A stretch of DNA of 64,000 bases from JAENVT01 sp963720775 (GTDB lineage: Bacteria > Actinomycetota > Acidimicrobiia > Acidimicrobiales > Ilumatobacteraceae). Below, one piece after another: positions 16,642-24,138 of the stretch. The stretch's first letter is position 1. Every line of letters begins with the position of its first letter. Position numbers and translations under genes: made by a program. The DNA is taken from the NCBI GenBank assembly GCA_963720775.1, contig CAVRGR010000002.1, positions 1 to 64,000 on the forward strand, written 5' to 3'. The notes under the pieces were generated by a model. The model was not told where the DNA came from and did no database searches. It worked only from the letters and a program-made list of their open reading frames with translations.

Positions 16642-17059
16642 TCACGCTGCCGGTGGCAGATCGTCGTTCGATGGGTTGACGCCGAGTAGTGCGGCCAGTC
16701 GATCGGGCACCGCTGACGTGTTCAACGGTGCATGGCTGTCGGCTGTCGTTGTCGCCGGGTGAACCGGGCACACGACCTGTTCGCCAGCCAACAGCCGGCG
16801 CAGCCTGATCGCGGACACTGCCGCACGCGCATTGCGGGTCAGCTGGTGGCCGTTTCAGTTCGGCGATCACCAACGACAGCCGGGTCATGTCGGCTTCGCG
16901 TACGGCGTCACGTTCGTCGCGGGCGCGCTGCGCGATTTCGTCGGCTTGGTGAACCGGGCACAGCACCATGTCGCGACCTTCCAACGCCGATCGGGCCGCG
17001 GCGATCAGGTTGTTACAGGTGCAACCGGCGCGATTTCGGTACGGATCTATGACGCCCAT
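16642..17059 (-). pseudogene. Protein with two CxC / CPVH zinc-ribbon-like modules, frameshifted
   Basis: The first frame reads MGVIDPYRNRAGCTCNNLIA then DMVLCPVHQADEIAQR, and ends PADPQCACGS. A second frame from about 16815 continues LRRLLAGEQVVCPVHPA and PDRLAALLGVNPSNDDLPPA to TGA 16644. Each module has Cys-x-Cys about 15-20 residues before Cys-Pro-Val-His, so a duplicated zinc-binding unit is inferred. One indel separates them. AAAGGA precedes the ATG at 17059. Family not recognised. Confidence 0.5.
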
Positions 17060-17093
17060 GTCGGGTGTTCCTTTCGATGGTGTGCAGGTCGGT

Positions 17094-17424
17094 TCATTGC
17101 GGGCCACGCTTGCGCCGGCCAGCCGCCAGGTCGATCACGGTGGGCAGATCACCCAACAGCGGCACCGGTTCCGGGTCGGCAGTGTCGATCCTGCCGAAGC
17201 GGGCTTCGATCGCGCCGACCACGCTGCCCATGATTCGACCCGCGGCCAAGGCGACGACGAACGCGGCTTCGTCGGGTGTCAGCCCTGCCAAGTGTTCCGG
17301 TGTCGGCGCGACGGCGGGCAGGTCGGCAAGGCGACGTCGGGCGTCGTCGTGCCAGTAACGATCCCAAGCCCGTGTACACGGCGGGTCCGCGGCTGACCGG
17401 TGGGCGTCGGCGTGGCGCGGCCAT
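17094..17424 (-). pseudogene. Hypothetical protein, frameshifted
   Basis: ATG 17424 overlaps the terminase-like stop (TGATG) and begins MAAPRRRPPVSRGPAVYT. After a shift near 17370 a second frame gives AWDRYWHDDARRRLADLPAV, then LTPDEAAFVVALAAGRIMGS and DLPTVIDLAAGRRKRGP. A protein of about 108 residues results. No domain is recognised. Coupling to the P27-type gene suggests a DNA-packaging or element-maintenance role, by association only. Confidence 0.45.
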
Positions 17425-17780
17425 CAGTGATGCCACCTTGCGTTCGCGGCGCGTCGCGCTTTCGCCCGCGTCGGGTTCCATCGTTCTTCAGCCTGCGACT
17501 TGATCCCAAGCTGACCGAAGATCCGGGCGACCAGGGCACGGTTCCGCAATTCGATGTCGACAGCCGGGTTCGATTTCGGCGTGCCGTAGCGGTCATCGAC
17601 AACGACACCAAGCTTGGCGATCGACTTCGCAGCTTCATCGGCGCGATCCAAGGCGACCAGCGCGCAGCGCAACAGTTCACAGTCGGCGGGCTCGAGCTGG
17701 AACGTCGCCAACACCTGCCGCCACAGGGCTTTCGACCGGGTCGACAGTTCGGTCGGTGCCTTCGGTGCTGACGTCGTCAT
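17424..17780 (-). CDS. P27-type phage terminase small subunit-like protein
   Basis: 118 residues from ATG 17780. The sequence KAPTELSTRSKALWRQVLAT, then LLRCALVALDRADEAAKSIA, KLGVVVDDRYGTPKSNPAVD and LRNRALVARIFGQLGIK, matches the P27 family, whose members recognise phage DNA for packaging. No large terminase, portal or capsid gene follows. In phage satellites such a small subunit can redirect a helper phage's packaging machinery; alternatively it is a leftover of a larger prophage. A strong palindrome lies 22 nt upstream. Confidence 0.75.
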   Translation of the reverse strand: MTTSAPKAPTELSTRSKALWRQVLATFQLEPADCELLRCALVALDRADEAAKSIAKLGVVVDDRYGTPKSNPAVDIELRNRALVARIFGQLGIKSQAEERWNPTRAKARRAANARWHH

Positions 17781-17801
17781 GTGGTGCCTGTCGGTAGGGC
17801 G

Positions 17802-17825
17802 GTCATGTCCAAATCTGGACATGAC
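17802..17825. promoter_or_regulatory. Perfect palindrome before the terminase-like gene
   Basis: 10-bp arms GTCATGTCCA (17802-17811) and TGGACATGAC (17816-17825) with spacer AATC. It sits 22 nt upstream of the minus-strand ATG 17780, where an operator or promoter is expected. It could also serve as a hairpin at the end of the upstream transcript. A short open frame (about 53 codons, 17803-17964), starting ATGA-coupled to the gene above, ends inside it; I do not annotate that as a gene. Confidence 0.6.
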
Positions 17826-17960
17826 GCGAAGGGCAAAGCGGTCGTCGGGTGCGTGCTGCGACTGGTCGGCGTAGGCCCAACAGTGAGGGGTGATGACCGG
17901 CGGGGGATCTCCCTGCCACCCTTGCCCTGGTCAGCGGGCAGTTCGGCGGTGCGGTGTGTC

Positions 17961-18401
17961 TCATTCGAACGCGGGCGGTTCGTTCGCCGCTGTGTCTGTC
18001 AAGTCGGGCTGGTGTTCGACTGGCGTGTCGGTCAGGTGCAGGTCGATGGTCGCCTGTAGGGCGACGCGTTGTTCGGGTGTCAGCCACGGGTCGACGCCGG
18101 CCAGCGAACAGTCGCGAATTTGGTGGGCGTTGGCGATCAGAGTGGCGAACACTTGGGCTGTGGGAACGGTGGCGATGGTGATGGCCCGACAGTCGTCGTC
18201 GAATTCGTCGGCTGTTCGCCGGCCGCGGCCATCGACGAAATGGGTCGCCCGGTAGCCGTCGTCGTCGTCCCAGGCGGGTATGTCGACGGCGAGTATCCGG
18301 TGGACGTTGACGTGCGATCCGGTCGGGTCGGTCAGCCACGTTTCGACTTGGATGGCGACCAGGTCGACGACAGCGAAAATGGTCATGGGTGTTGCTTTCA
18401 T
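17961..18401 (-). CDS. Hypothetical element-encoded protein
   Basis: 146 residues (ATG 18401; an internal ATG at 18386 with GAAAG upstream is possible). Sequence features: FAVVDLVAIQVETWLTDPTG, a run of four Asp (AWDDDDGYRATHFVDGRGRR), and PWLTPEQRVALQATIDLHLT. No known domain or membrane segment. Located between the iteron-like array / RepA helicase and the terminase-like gene, so it probably belongs to the replication or packaging operon. Confidence 0.6.
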   Translation of the reverse strand: MKATPMTIFAVVDLVAIQVETWLTDPTGSHVNVHRILAVDIPAWDDDDGYRATHFVDGRGRRTADEFDDDCRAITIATVPTAQVFATLIANAHQIRDCSLAGVDPWLTPEQRVALQATIDLHLTDTPVEHQPDLTDTAANEPPAFE

Positions 18402-18437
18402 TTCTTGGTGGTCGACGTCGTCGTTTGTTCATCTGGC

Positions 18438-18619
18438 CCTCGCCCATACCAATAGATGTATGGGCGAGGTGGGCGAGGTAATGACAAATGCGCTGCCGGG
18501 CGAGGTGTGGGCGAGGTATGGGCGAGGTGGGCGAGGTGTCGGCTTGACCTGGTGTGTTGCCCGTTGTCCACATGGGCGAGGTCGGTAACTACAACCTTGG
18601 TTTCGGCGATGGGCGAGGT
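18438..18619. repeat. GGGCGAGGT iteron-like array next to the RepA-like gene
   Basis: Eight exact plus-strand copies of GGGCGAGGT start at 18462, 18471, 18498, 18509, 18520, 18529, 18574 and 18611; four are preceded by AT. An inverted near-copy at 18437-18445 pairs with the first to form an 11-bp hairpin (CTCGCCCATAC, 18439-18449, with GTATGGGCGAG, 18458-18468). The last copy touches the stop codon of the helicase gene. Clustered short direct repeats beside a replicative helicase resemble plasmid iterons. Confidence 0.75.
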
Positions 18620-19785
18620 CACTGGAATTCGGCCCTTCCGGCGTCGGTCAAATGGTGTCGGTGCGCGCTGCCGATGTGCCTGATTTGGACCCACCCGCGT
18701 TGGGTGTCGGCAAGCCATCGCAGGGCGTCGCGGATCGCTTCGGTGTTGCCTTCGACGTCGCGTTCGATGACACCTTTCGCCGCGCCGTCGTACTGGTTCA
18801 GGTAGTCGACGATGCGTTTGACTAGCAACAGGTTCGGCGTGGTGACGCTGTCGCCGGGTGGCACGATCCGGGCGGTGACGCCGCCGTCGGGCCATGCGGT
18901 CAATTCCAGGGTTCCGACGCGATCTTCGACGGCGTGGGCGCGGACATGTCCGGGTCGGTCTTTCATCACGGAGATGGTGACGACACCTTCGACCGGTTCG
19001 TCGGTGGCGCGGGCAAGTCGTTTGACGACGTCGAAGCGGTAGGCGGCACCGGTCAGCCCTGCCAGTTTGTGTTGCCCACCGATGGCGAATCTGCCGCGGC
19101 TTTCGGCGTTCTTGACGACGTGGTCGATCGACGCTGTGGCTGCGCCGGTGGCGGTGGCGATGCGCTTGGGTAGGCGTCGTGACCATGTGGCGACGTCGGC
19201 GTTCGACATCAGGTCTAGTCCTTCGTTGCCCATTGATTCGGTGACACCGTCGATGATCGCCAGGTCGAACGGCTCGGTGAGTACCTGCCCGAAGTCGACG
19301 CCGCCAGCTGTGGCGCGACCGTCGCGGGCGACCAATGGTTCTTCGGGTCGCAGGTACACGAACCGGGTTCGGATCGCTTCCGGGTCGACGCCAAGCGATC
19401 GCAACCGGGCGACGATGCCGTGTTGGTCATCTTCGAAGTCGATCCACAGCACCCGCCCGGTCGCGGTGTTCAGTGTTTGCGCGGCGACCAGTAGCGCACA
19501 CCAGGTTTTGCAGCTTTCGCTTTCACCTGCGAACTGGTGGGTGCGTGCCGCGTACAGCAACGCGACGCCGTCGGTTCGGCACAGCATCGCCGGCCGTTCG
19601 ACGTCGTGCCCTGCCAGGGCATCGGTCAGGTCGATCGGTGCCCACGATGATTGCGCTGTTTCGGTGGCGACGTTTCGGTATCGACCTACGGTGCGAAGGT
19701 GGATCGGTTTGGTTCCGTTGGCGGTTTCGGCAAGCCCGCGTAGATAGCCCTTCGTCCATTCGTCCGACAGGTCTGTGGCGGTCAT
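18619..19785 (-). CDS. RepA-like replicative helicase (AAA_25/RecA-fold ATPase)
   Basis: 388 residues from ATG 19785. The ATPase core has a Walker-A-like loop FAGESESCKTWCALLVAAQ (about 107-125), Walker B VLWIDFEDD and a second acidic strand LAIIDGVTESM. A winged-helix-like C-terminus follows (LLLVKRIVDYLNQYDGAAKG, then IRDALRWLADTQRGW). It resembles hexameric helicase or primase-loader proteins of actinobacterial integrative plasmids and phages. In the loop the glycine before Lys is Cys (G-E-S-E-S-C-K-T), one base from Gly, which would damage ATP binding. The iteron-like array begins at its stop codon. Confidence 0.75.
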   Translation of the reverse strand: MTATDLSDEWTKGYLRGLAETANGTKPIHLRTVGRYRNVATETAQSSWAPIDLTDALAGHDVERPAMLCRTDGVALLYAARTHQFAGESESCKTWCALLVAAQTLNTATGRVLWIDFEDDQHGIVARLRSLGVDPEAIRTRFVYLRPEEPLVARDGRATAGGVDFGQVLTEPFDLAIIDGVTESMGNEGLDLMSNADVATWSRRLPKRIATATGAATASIDHVVKNAESRGRFAIGGQHKLAGLTGAAYRFDVVKRLARATDEPVEGVVTISVMKDRPGHVRAHAVEDRVGTLELTAWPDGGVTARIVPPGDSVTTPNLLLVKRIVDYLNQYDGAAKGVIERDVEGNTEAIRDALRWLADTQRGWVQIRHIGSAHRHHLTDAGRAEFQ

Positions 19786-19813
19786 GTTGTTACCTGCCGA
19801 TTGGCAGCGCGAT

Positions 19814-20023
19814 TCACGCCGCGTCGCTGGCGACGTCGTCAAGCTGCAACATGCGACGAACAGCTGCGGTGGGTATGCGGATTCGACCACCGATGCGGAT
19901 ACTTGGCACCGATCCGTCTTTCACGCCCGCGTAACCGGTCGACCGGCAAACTTCGGCGACTTCGCAGAATTCTTCGACGCTAAGGGTTCGCTTGACGTTC
20001 GGGTCAAGGCTGATTGCGGCCAT
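19814..20023 (-). CDS. Excisionase / AlpA-type helix-turn-helix protein
   Basis: 69 residues from ATG 20023 (AAGG 7 nt upstream). The MerR-like HTH reads LSVEEFCEVAEVCRSTGYAG, then VKDGSVPSIRIGGRIRIPTA with AVRRML, the standard 'excisionase family DNA-binding domain'. Such proteins direct integrase toward excision or regulate element genes. It begins the leftward operon leading to the RepA-like helicase and diverges from the gene at 20167. A gapped repeat ATGTTCC (20092-20098) / GGAACAT (20116-20122) lies between, a likely operator. Confidence 0.82.
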   Translation of the reverse strand: MAAISLDPNVKRTLSVEEFCEVAEVCRSTGYAGVKDGSVPSIRIGGRIRIPTAAVRRMLQLDDVASDAA

Positions 20024-20166
20024 CGGACACCTTCCAAATCGGTTGGACATTGGCACTATGGCATGTACCGAAGGGAATGGATAGACGTCATATGTTCCGA
20101 CCTGTGGTACTGTTGGGAACATGGCACCACGAAAGCTGAAGTACCGGGCGAAGGTTCGCGGACGGA

Positions 20167-20667
20167 ATGGACTACGACGAAAACGGGCGGTTCGTCGATC
20201 TCACCGTTGATACGTGGCACGACAAATACATGGTGACGGCGAGATTCCGGGTGGCGATCGCCGGCAGGGCTGAACCGGTCGCACTGTGTATGGAACGTGT
20301 TGACGGGCTTGGCGTCGCTGCCAACCAGGTTCGCCAACTACCGATCGGCGACATGGTCGCAGAGAGTCGCAAAGCGAAGGATTGGCAAGCTGAAGTGATC
20401 GCCGCGTTCCAAGAACAGCACGCCGGGCAACCGACAGCCGCAGCACGCACCCGCGCCACATGGGTTGGCGGTGGCCCGCAGCGCGGACGATCGGCGACGA
20501 CCGAAGATCTTGAACAGGTCGCGGCGATCTACCGGCAGGCGTGGGCCGATAACGAATCGGTCAACAAAGCGGTGAAAACAGCGTTTCGACTTTCGGCAAG
20601 CGGCGCGGCAAAACGGATCATGGCCGCACGCAAAGCCGGTCTACTGAAAGGTGTTGGGCCAACATGA
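20167..20667 (+). CDS. Hypothetical DNA-binding-like protein beside integrase
   Basis: 166 residues from ATG 20167; a start at 20121 (MAPRKLKYRAKVRGR) is in another frame and may be the original start, implying one indel. N-terminal half: MDYDENGRFVDLTVDTWHDK and FRVAIAGRAEPVALCMERVD. C-terminal half: LEQVAAIYRQAWADNESVNK then AFRLSASGAAKRIMAARKAG, an HTH pattern typical of the small gene that precedes int in actinobacterial elements. It overlaps the integrase start by 4 nt. Role unknown. Confidence 0.6.
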   Translation: MDYDENGRFVDLTVDTWHDKYMVTARFRVAIAGRAEPVALCMERVDGLGVAANQVRQLPIGDMVAESRKAKDWQAEVIAAFQEQHAGQPTAAARTRATWVGGGPQRGRSATTEDLEQVAAIYRQAWADNESVNKAVKTAFRLSASGAAKRIMAARKAGLLKGVGPT

Positions 20668-21559
20668 ACGGCAGCGTCAAAGGTTCCAGGGCTACGGGTT
20701 GGTCGTTCATCTTCGACCCGCCACGCGTCAACGGTAAGCGTCGGCAGGTGCATCGTCGTGGGTTCAAGACCAAAGGCGAAGCCGAACAGGCGATGCGCGA
20801 CGCAATGGCCGTGGTGTCGGGCGGAACGATGGTCGCGCCGATCGCGGCTGACACTTGGTCAGTACCTTGCCGACACATGGCTGCCGTCGATCGCCAACCG
20901 GGTTCGACCCACGACGTTCGACACCTATCAACGACTTGTCGCCAAGCACATTGCACCCAAGATCGGTGGCGCAGAACTGCAAGGGGTCTGACCAACCGAT
21001 GGTCGAACGATGGGTCGCCGCGGTCGGCCGCTGTCGGGTCTGTCGGCGAAGTCGGTGCGCAACGTTCACGCCGTGTTGTCGAAAGCACTTGCCGACGCCC
21101 TGCGGCTGCGAATGGTGTCCCGCAACGCGGCGACCCGCGCCCTGTTGGCCGAAGCTGTCGCAGCAAAAGCCGCGGGCGTGGTCTGCCGACGATCTGCGCC
21201 GGTTTCTCGCCCATGTGGAAGGCGACCGGTGGTTCCCCATGTGGCGACTGTTGGCGACGACCGGTATGCGCCGCGGCGAAGTGCTTGGGTTGCGCTGGCA
21301 ATACGTCGACCTGTCAGCCGGAACGGTGACGATCACCCAACAGCGCGCCGTCGCTGGTGGGTCGGTCGTTCAAGGGCCACCCAAGACGGCCAGCGGTGCC
21401 CGCACGATCGCGGTGGACCCGACCACGTTGGCCGCGCTGAAGGCGTGGCGAAAGGTGCAGGTCGCCGAACAGCTGGCGATGGGTGCTGGTTGGGTCGACA
21501 CTGGCGGGCTGGGGTTCGCCCAGAACCTGCGGATTAAGAGTCCGTTGCTCTGCCGTTGA
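20664..21559 (+). pseudogene. Tyrosine integrase, multiply frameshifted and truncated
   Basis: The N-terminal arm-binding part (MNGSVKGSRATGWSFIFDPP, RRGFKTKGEAEQAMRDAMA), SAM-like part (LGQYLADTWLPSIANRVRPT, TFDTYQRLVAKHIAPKIGG; SAKSVRNVHAVLSKALADAL) and start of the catalytic domain (LLATTGMRRGEVLGLRW, box I Arg) are all recognisable, but in three frames with about four shifts (near 20862, 20990, 21030, 21180). It stops inside the tRNA-Lys 5' half at TGA 21557, before the H-x-x-R box and the tyrosine nucleophile. It therefore cannot recombine DNA. Confidence 0.8.
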
Positions 21560-21570
21560 GCTAGAGGCGC
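21519..21570 (-). pseudogene. 5' half of the split tRNA-Lys(CTT) gene
   Basis: Minus strand, 5' end at 21570: acceptor GCGCCTC, D-arm GCTC...GAGC, anticodon arm with loop CTCTTAA (anticodon CTT, Lys), variable AGGTT, and T-stem 5' strand CTGGG ending at 21519. Beyond it the sequence is integrase code, not a T-loop: the next bases CGAAC... cannot make a 7-nt T-loop plus matching acceptor. The missing 3' part is at 12970-12992. The right-hand junction appears to lack three bases relative to the deduced uninterrupted site. Confidence 0.75.
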
Positions 21571-21640
21571 ATCGCCCAGGCTCGAAGGCCGGGACCCGAG
21601 CAGTGTAGGGGCACCGAGGCACCCCCGACTGCTCGATTGG

Positions 21641-21713
21641 GGTGACCGACGGGGCTCGAACCCGCGACATCCAGTACCACAAACTGGCGCTCTACCAGCT
21701 GAACTACGGTCAC
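21641..21713 (-). tRNA. tRNA-His (GTG)
   Basis: 73 nt on the minus strand from 21713. Acceptor GTGACCG pairs with CGGTCAC, discriminator C73, as expected for tRNA-His. Anticodon loop TTGTGGT gives GTG. The D-arm and the T-arm with GTTCGAG are normal. CCA is not encoded (CCCC follows). It is about 70 nt upstream (in + coordinates downstream) of the tRNA-Lys 5' half, so the two formed a tRNA pair before integration. Confidence 0.93.
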
Positions 21714-21795
21714 CATGTAGGTCTCCCAGTGTGCCACATGGTCAAGCGTGTTCCACAGTTCGATTCGCAGACAGGCTGGTCGCTCGTCCGTTCAC

Positions 21796-21839
21796 GATGG
21801 ATTTCGTGGTGAGCTAGGCTTGTTGGAACGAAATCCATC
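21796..21839 (+). promoter_or_regulatory. 12-bp perfect stem-loop before the aminotransferase
   Basis: GATGGATTTCGT (21796-21807) and ACGAAATCCATC (21828-21839) are perfectly complementary with a 20-nt loop. The stem ends 1 nt before the ribosome site GGAG (21841-21844) of the gene starting at 21851. It may be an operator or a leader RNA hairpin that controls access to the ribosome site. Confidence 0.6.
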
Positions 21840-21850
21840 TGGAGAATCGA

Positions 21851-23224
21851 ATGAGTGCCATGGAATCCATCGACACCCGCCAACTGGCAGCCCGCGCTCG
21901 CCAGATCACCCAACGCGAGCTCGGCGAGTACATCAAGCGGACGGCTGGTTCGATGAAGGCCACCGAACGAGCCCGCAAGGTGATGCCACTCGGCGTGCCG
22001 TCGAGCTTCCAGTCGTACGACCCACACCCGATCGTGGTTCGCAAGGCGAACGGCTCGTGGATGGAAGACGTCGACGGCAATCGCTACATCGACTTCGACC
22101 TCGGCTTCGGCGCTCTCTTCTCCGGCCACTGCAACCCGCTCGTGCGCCGTGCGATCGACCGTCAGCTCGACAACGGCACGTTGTTCGTGACGCCGTGCGA
22201 GCTGAACTCCGACGTCGCCGAGATGCTCGCCGCTCGGTACGACCTTCCAATGTGGCGGTTCACCAACAGCGGCACCGAAGCGACGATGGACGCCATCCGC
22301 GTCGCCCGTGGGCTCACCGGCCGCGACAAGATCGTCAAGGTCGAGGGCGGGTATCACGGTCACCACGACGAGGTGATGATCTCGATGAAGCCGCCGATCA
22401 GCGAGGCCGGCCCGGTCGATGAGCCTCGAGCCATCCCGGCCACGGCCGGCATCACCCGCGCCGTGCTCGGCGACACCAAGGTCATTCCCTACAACCGTCC
22501 GGAGCTGTTGGAGAAGGCGTTGGCCGGCCGCGACGTGGCGTGCTTCATCGTCGAGCCGGTCATGGAGAACATCGGCATCTGCCTGCCGCAGCCGGGCTAC
22601 CTGCAAGCAGTTCGGGAGATCACGCGCAAGTACGGCACCATGTTGATCTTCGACGAGGTCAAGACGGGTATCACGGCCGGGTATGGCGGAGCCACGAGAG
22701 CCATCGGCGTGAAGCCGGATCTGGTTGCACTGGCCAAGAGCATCGGGGGCGGCCTTCCGTTGGGCGCCTTCGGTGGGTCGGAAGAGACGATGGATCAGAT
22801 CACGAGTGGCAGGGTTCTGCACCTCGGCACCTACAACGGCAACCCGTTGTGCATGGCCGCAGCGAAGGCAGTGTTGAGTGAGGTGTGCACGCCCGAGGCC
22901 ACGCAAGCCACGATCGAGCTCAATCGCCGAGTGCTCGATGCCTGTCAGCAAACGATCGACGCCGCCGACCTGCCGGCACACACCGTGCAGTTCGGCGCGA
23001 AGGGTTGCATCACGTGGGCACCGAAGCCCATCCAGAACTACCGCGACTACAAGGCCACCGACTTCGATCTTGCCTTCGCGCAGTGGATGCACGGCATCAA
23101 CCGCGGCGTGCTGTTGCCCCCCGGCCTCGACGAGCAGTGGCTGATCTCGGTGATGCACAGCGAAGCCGACGCGATGCACTACGCCGACGTGTTCGCCGAG
23201 TTCGTTGCCGAACTGGTGAGCTGA
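21851..23224 (+). CDS. Class III PLP aminotransferase (glutamate-1-semialdehyde aminomutase-like)
   Basis: 457 residues from ATG 21851, with GGAG 6 nt upstream. Fold type I features: RYIDFDLGFGALFSGHCNP, TNSGTEATMDAIRVAR (phosphate cup), VEGGYHGHHDE, LIFDEVKTGITAGYGG (Asp contacts the pyridine ring), and the PLP lysine in LVALAKSIGGGLPLGAFGG. It resembles HemL but differs in the N-terminal extension and end; it is more likely one of the HemL-like aminotransferases or 2-aminohexano-lactam-type mutases than the haem enzyme. No haem genes are adjacent. Confidence 0.85.
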   Translation: MSAMESIDTRQLAARARQITQRELGEYIKRTAGSMKATERARKVMPLGVPSSFQSYDPHPIVVRKANGSWMEDVDGNRYIDFDLGFGALFSGHCNPLVRRAIDRQLDNGTLFVTPCELNSDVAEMLAARYDLPMWRFTNSGTEATMDAIRVARGLTGRDKIVKVEGGYHGHHDEVMISMKPPISEAGPVDEPRAIPATAGITRAVLGDTKVIPYNRPELLEKALAGRDVACFIVEPVMENIGICLPQPGYLQAVREITRKYGTMLIFDEVKTGITAGYGGATRAIGVKPDLVALAKSIGGGLPLGAFGGSEETMDQITSGRVLHLGTYNGNPLCMAAAKAVLSEVCTPEATQATIELNRRVLDACQQTIDAADLPAHTVQFGAKGCITWAPKPIQNYRDYKATDFDLAFAQWMHGINRGVLLPPGLDEQWLISVMHSEADAMHYADVFAEFVAELVS

Positions 23225-23283
23225 CCGCTCTCGTCGAACTTTGTCGCTGCGACGTTTGCTCGACAACTCCGCAGCGACAGGGT

Positions 23284-24090
23284 TCAGCCCCAGCGACGCT
23301 CTTCGCGGTAGCGGTAGGTGCTGACCGGCGCGTTCCATCGCCGTCGGCGTCGAAGGAGACCGGTGCCCACCAGAAGCATCAGGCCACCCCCGCCGAACAG
23401 GATCGCCAGGCCAACGAGAAGCGGCAGCGAATCGTTGGCCAGCCGCGCTGGTACGTCGGCCCATATGCTGTCGCTCAGCGCGGGAACCACGAAGCGCGGC
23501 ACGATGTAGCCGAGGACGGCGACCAGCAGCGCCAGCAGCACCATCCCATAACCGAGGCTGTGCACGAGCGCGGATCTGTTGGGGTGGAGCATGAATCCGA
23601 TCACGAAGAACCCGACGGCGAAGAGGGCACAGAACGGAACCATCCACCGCAGCAAGACGCGCATCCGGTCGAGCGCCGTCACCCTCGGGACCGGAAGTGT
23701 GATCGATGGCATGTCGCCCACGGCTTGGTTGCGCACGACGAGCACCATCTGCGCGCCGGTGATCCGCACGGGGCCGTTCAACTGGCCGATCAATCGCGCG
23801 TGGGCGTCGTGCAGAACCTTGCCCAACAGGTCTGCGCCCTGTCGGGTGCTGGCGACGGCGAGCACGGTCTGGCGCACCGCGTCCCGATCCAACCCGCGCT
23901 GCGAAGCAACAGCATCGGCGATGGTGTCGGCGATCTGGGTCTTGATGCGATTGTCCTGCAGCACCACGCGGGACAGATCGCTGGTGTGATCGGGGTCGAA
24001 TGCGCTGCGTTGCAGCAGCCACCCGCTGATGGCCAGGCTGGCGCACACATATGCGAGACCAAAGATCAGACCAGCCAGTGTTCGACGCAC
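23284..24090 (-). CDS. Integral membrane protein of unknown function
   Basis: 268 residues from GTG 24090. Hydrophobic segments near residues 6-24, 150-172, 180-205 and 225-250; the stretch 30-140 (LSRVVLQDNRIKTQIADTIA, RDAVRQTVLAVASTRQGADL) should lie outside the membrane as one helical domain, typical of actinobacterial proteins with one N-terminal and several C-terminal helices. It ends in an Arg-rich tail RRRRRWNAPVSTYRYREERR. It diverges from the DUF983 gene with 42-48 nt between starts. Function unknown. Confidence 0.75.
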   Translation of the reverse strand: MRRTLAGLIFGLAYVCASLAISGWLLQRSAFDPDHTSDLSRVVLQDNRIKTQIADTIADAVASQRGLDRDAVRQTVLAVASTRQGADLLGKVLHDAHARLIGQLNGPVRITGAQMVLVVRNQAVGDMPSITLPVPRVTALDRMRVLLRWMVPFCALFAVGFFVIGFMLHPNRSALVHSLGYGMVLLALLVAVLGYIVPRFVVPALSDSIWADVPARLANDSLPLLVGLAILFGGGGLMLLVGTGLLRRRRRWNAPVSTYRYREERRWG

Positions 24091-24138
24091 GTCGCTAGTC
24101 TGGCCGATGTCAGCGCGGTTGTCTCTAGGGTGATGGCG

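Larger units (their letters stand above)
12993..21518. mobile_element. Decayed integrative element inserted in tRNA-Lys(CTT)
   Basis: About 8.5 kb between the two halves of a tRNA gene. It contains mostly minus-strand genes typical of small actinobacterial phage satellites or integrative plasmids: WhiB, winged helix, P27-type terminase small subunit, RepA-like helicase, AlpA/Xis-type excisionase, and at the right end a plus-strand tyrosine integrase next to the attachment site. Two repeat arrays (15011-15152 and 18438-18619) look like replication or control sites. No capsid, portal, large terminase or conjugation gene is seen. Many genes carry frameshifts, so the element is probably immobile. 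Confidence 0.7.

Noticed and set aside
17803..17964. 53-codon minus-strand open frame upstream of the terminase-like gene
   Set aside because: Start is coupled to the upstream stop, but the product is low-complexity Arg/Pro/His and ends inside a palindrome; an HNH nuclease was looked for and not found.
15011..18619. CRISPR array
   Set aside because: The repeats are 9 or 17 bp, irregularly spaced or inverted, without unique spacers of constant length, and no cas gene is present.
21710..24046. A 778-codon minus-strand open frame antisense to the aminotransferase
   Set aside because: It covers the strongly supported class III aminotransferase gene, has no domain, and its long length follows from high G+C third positions.
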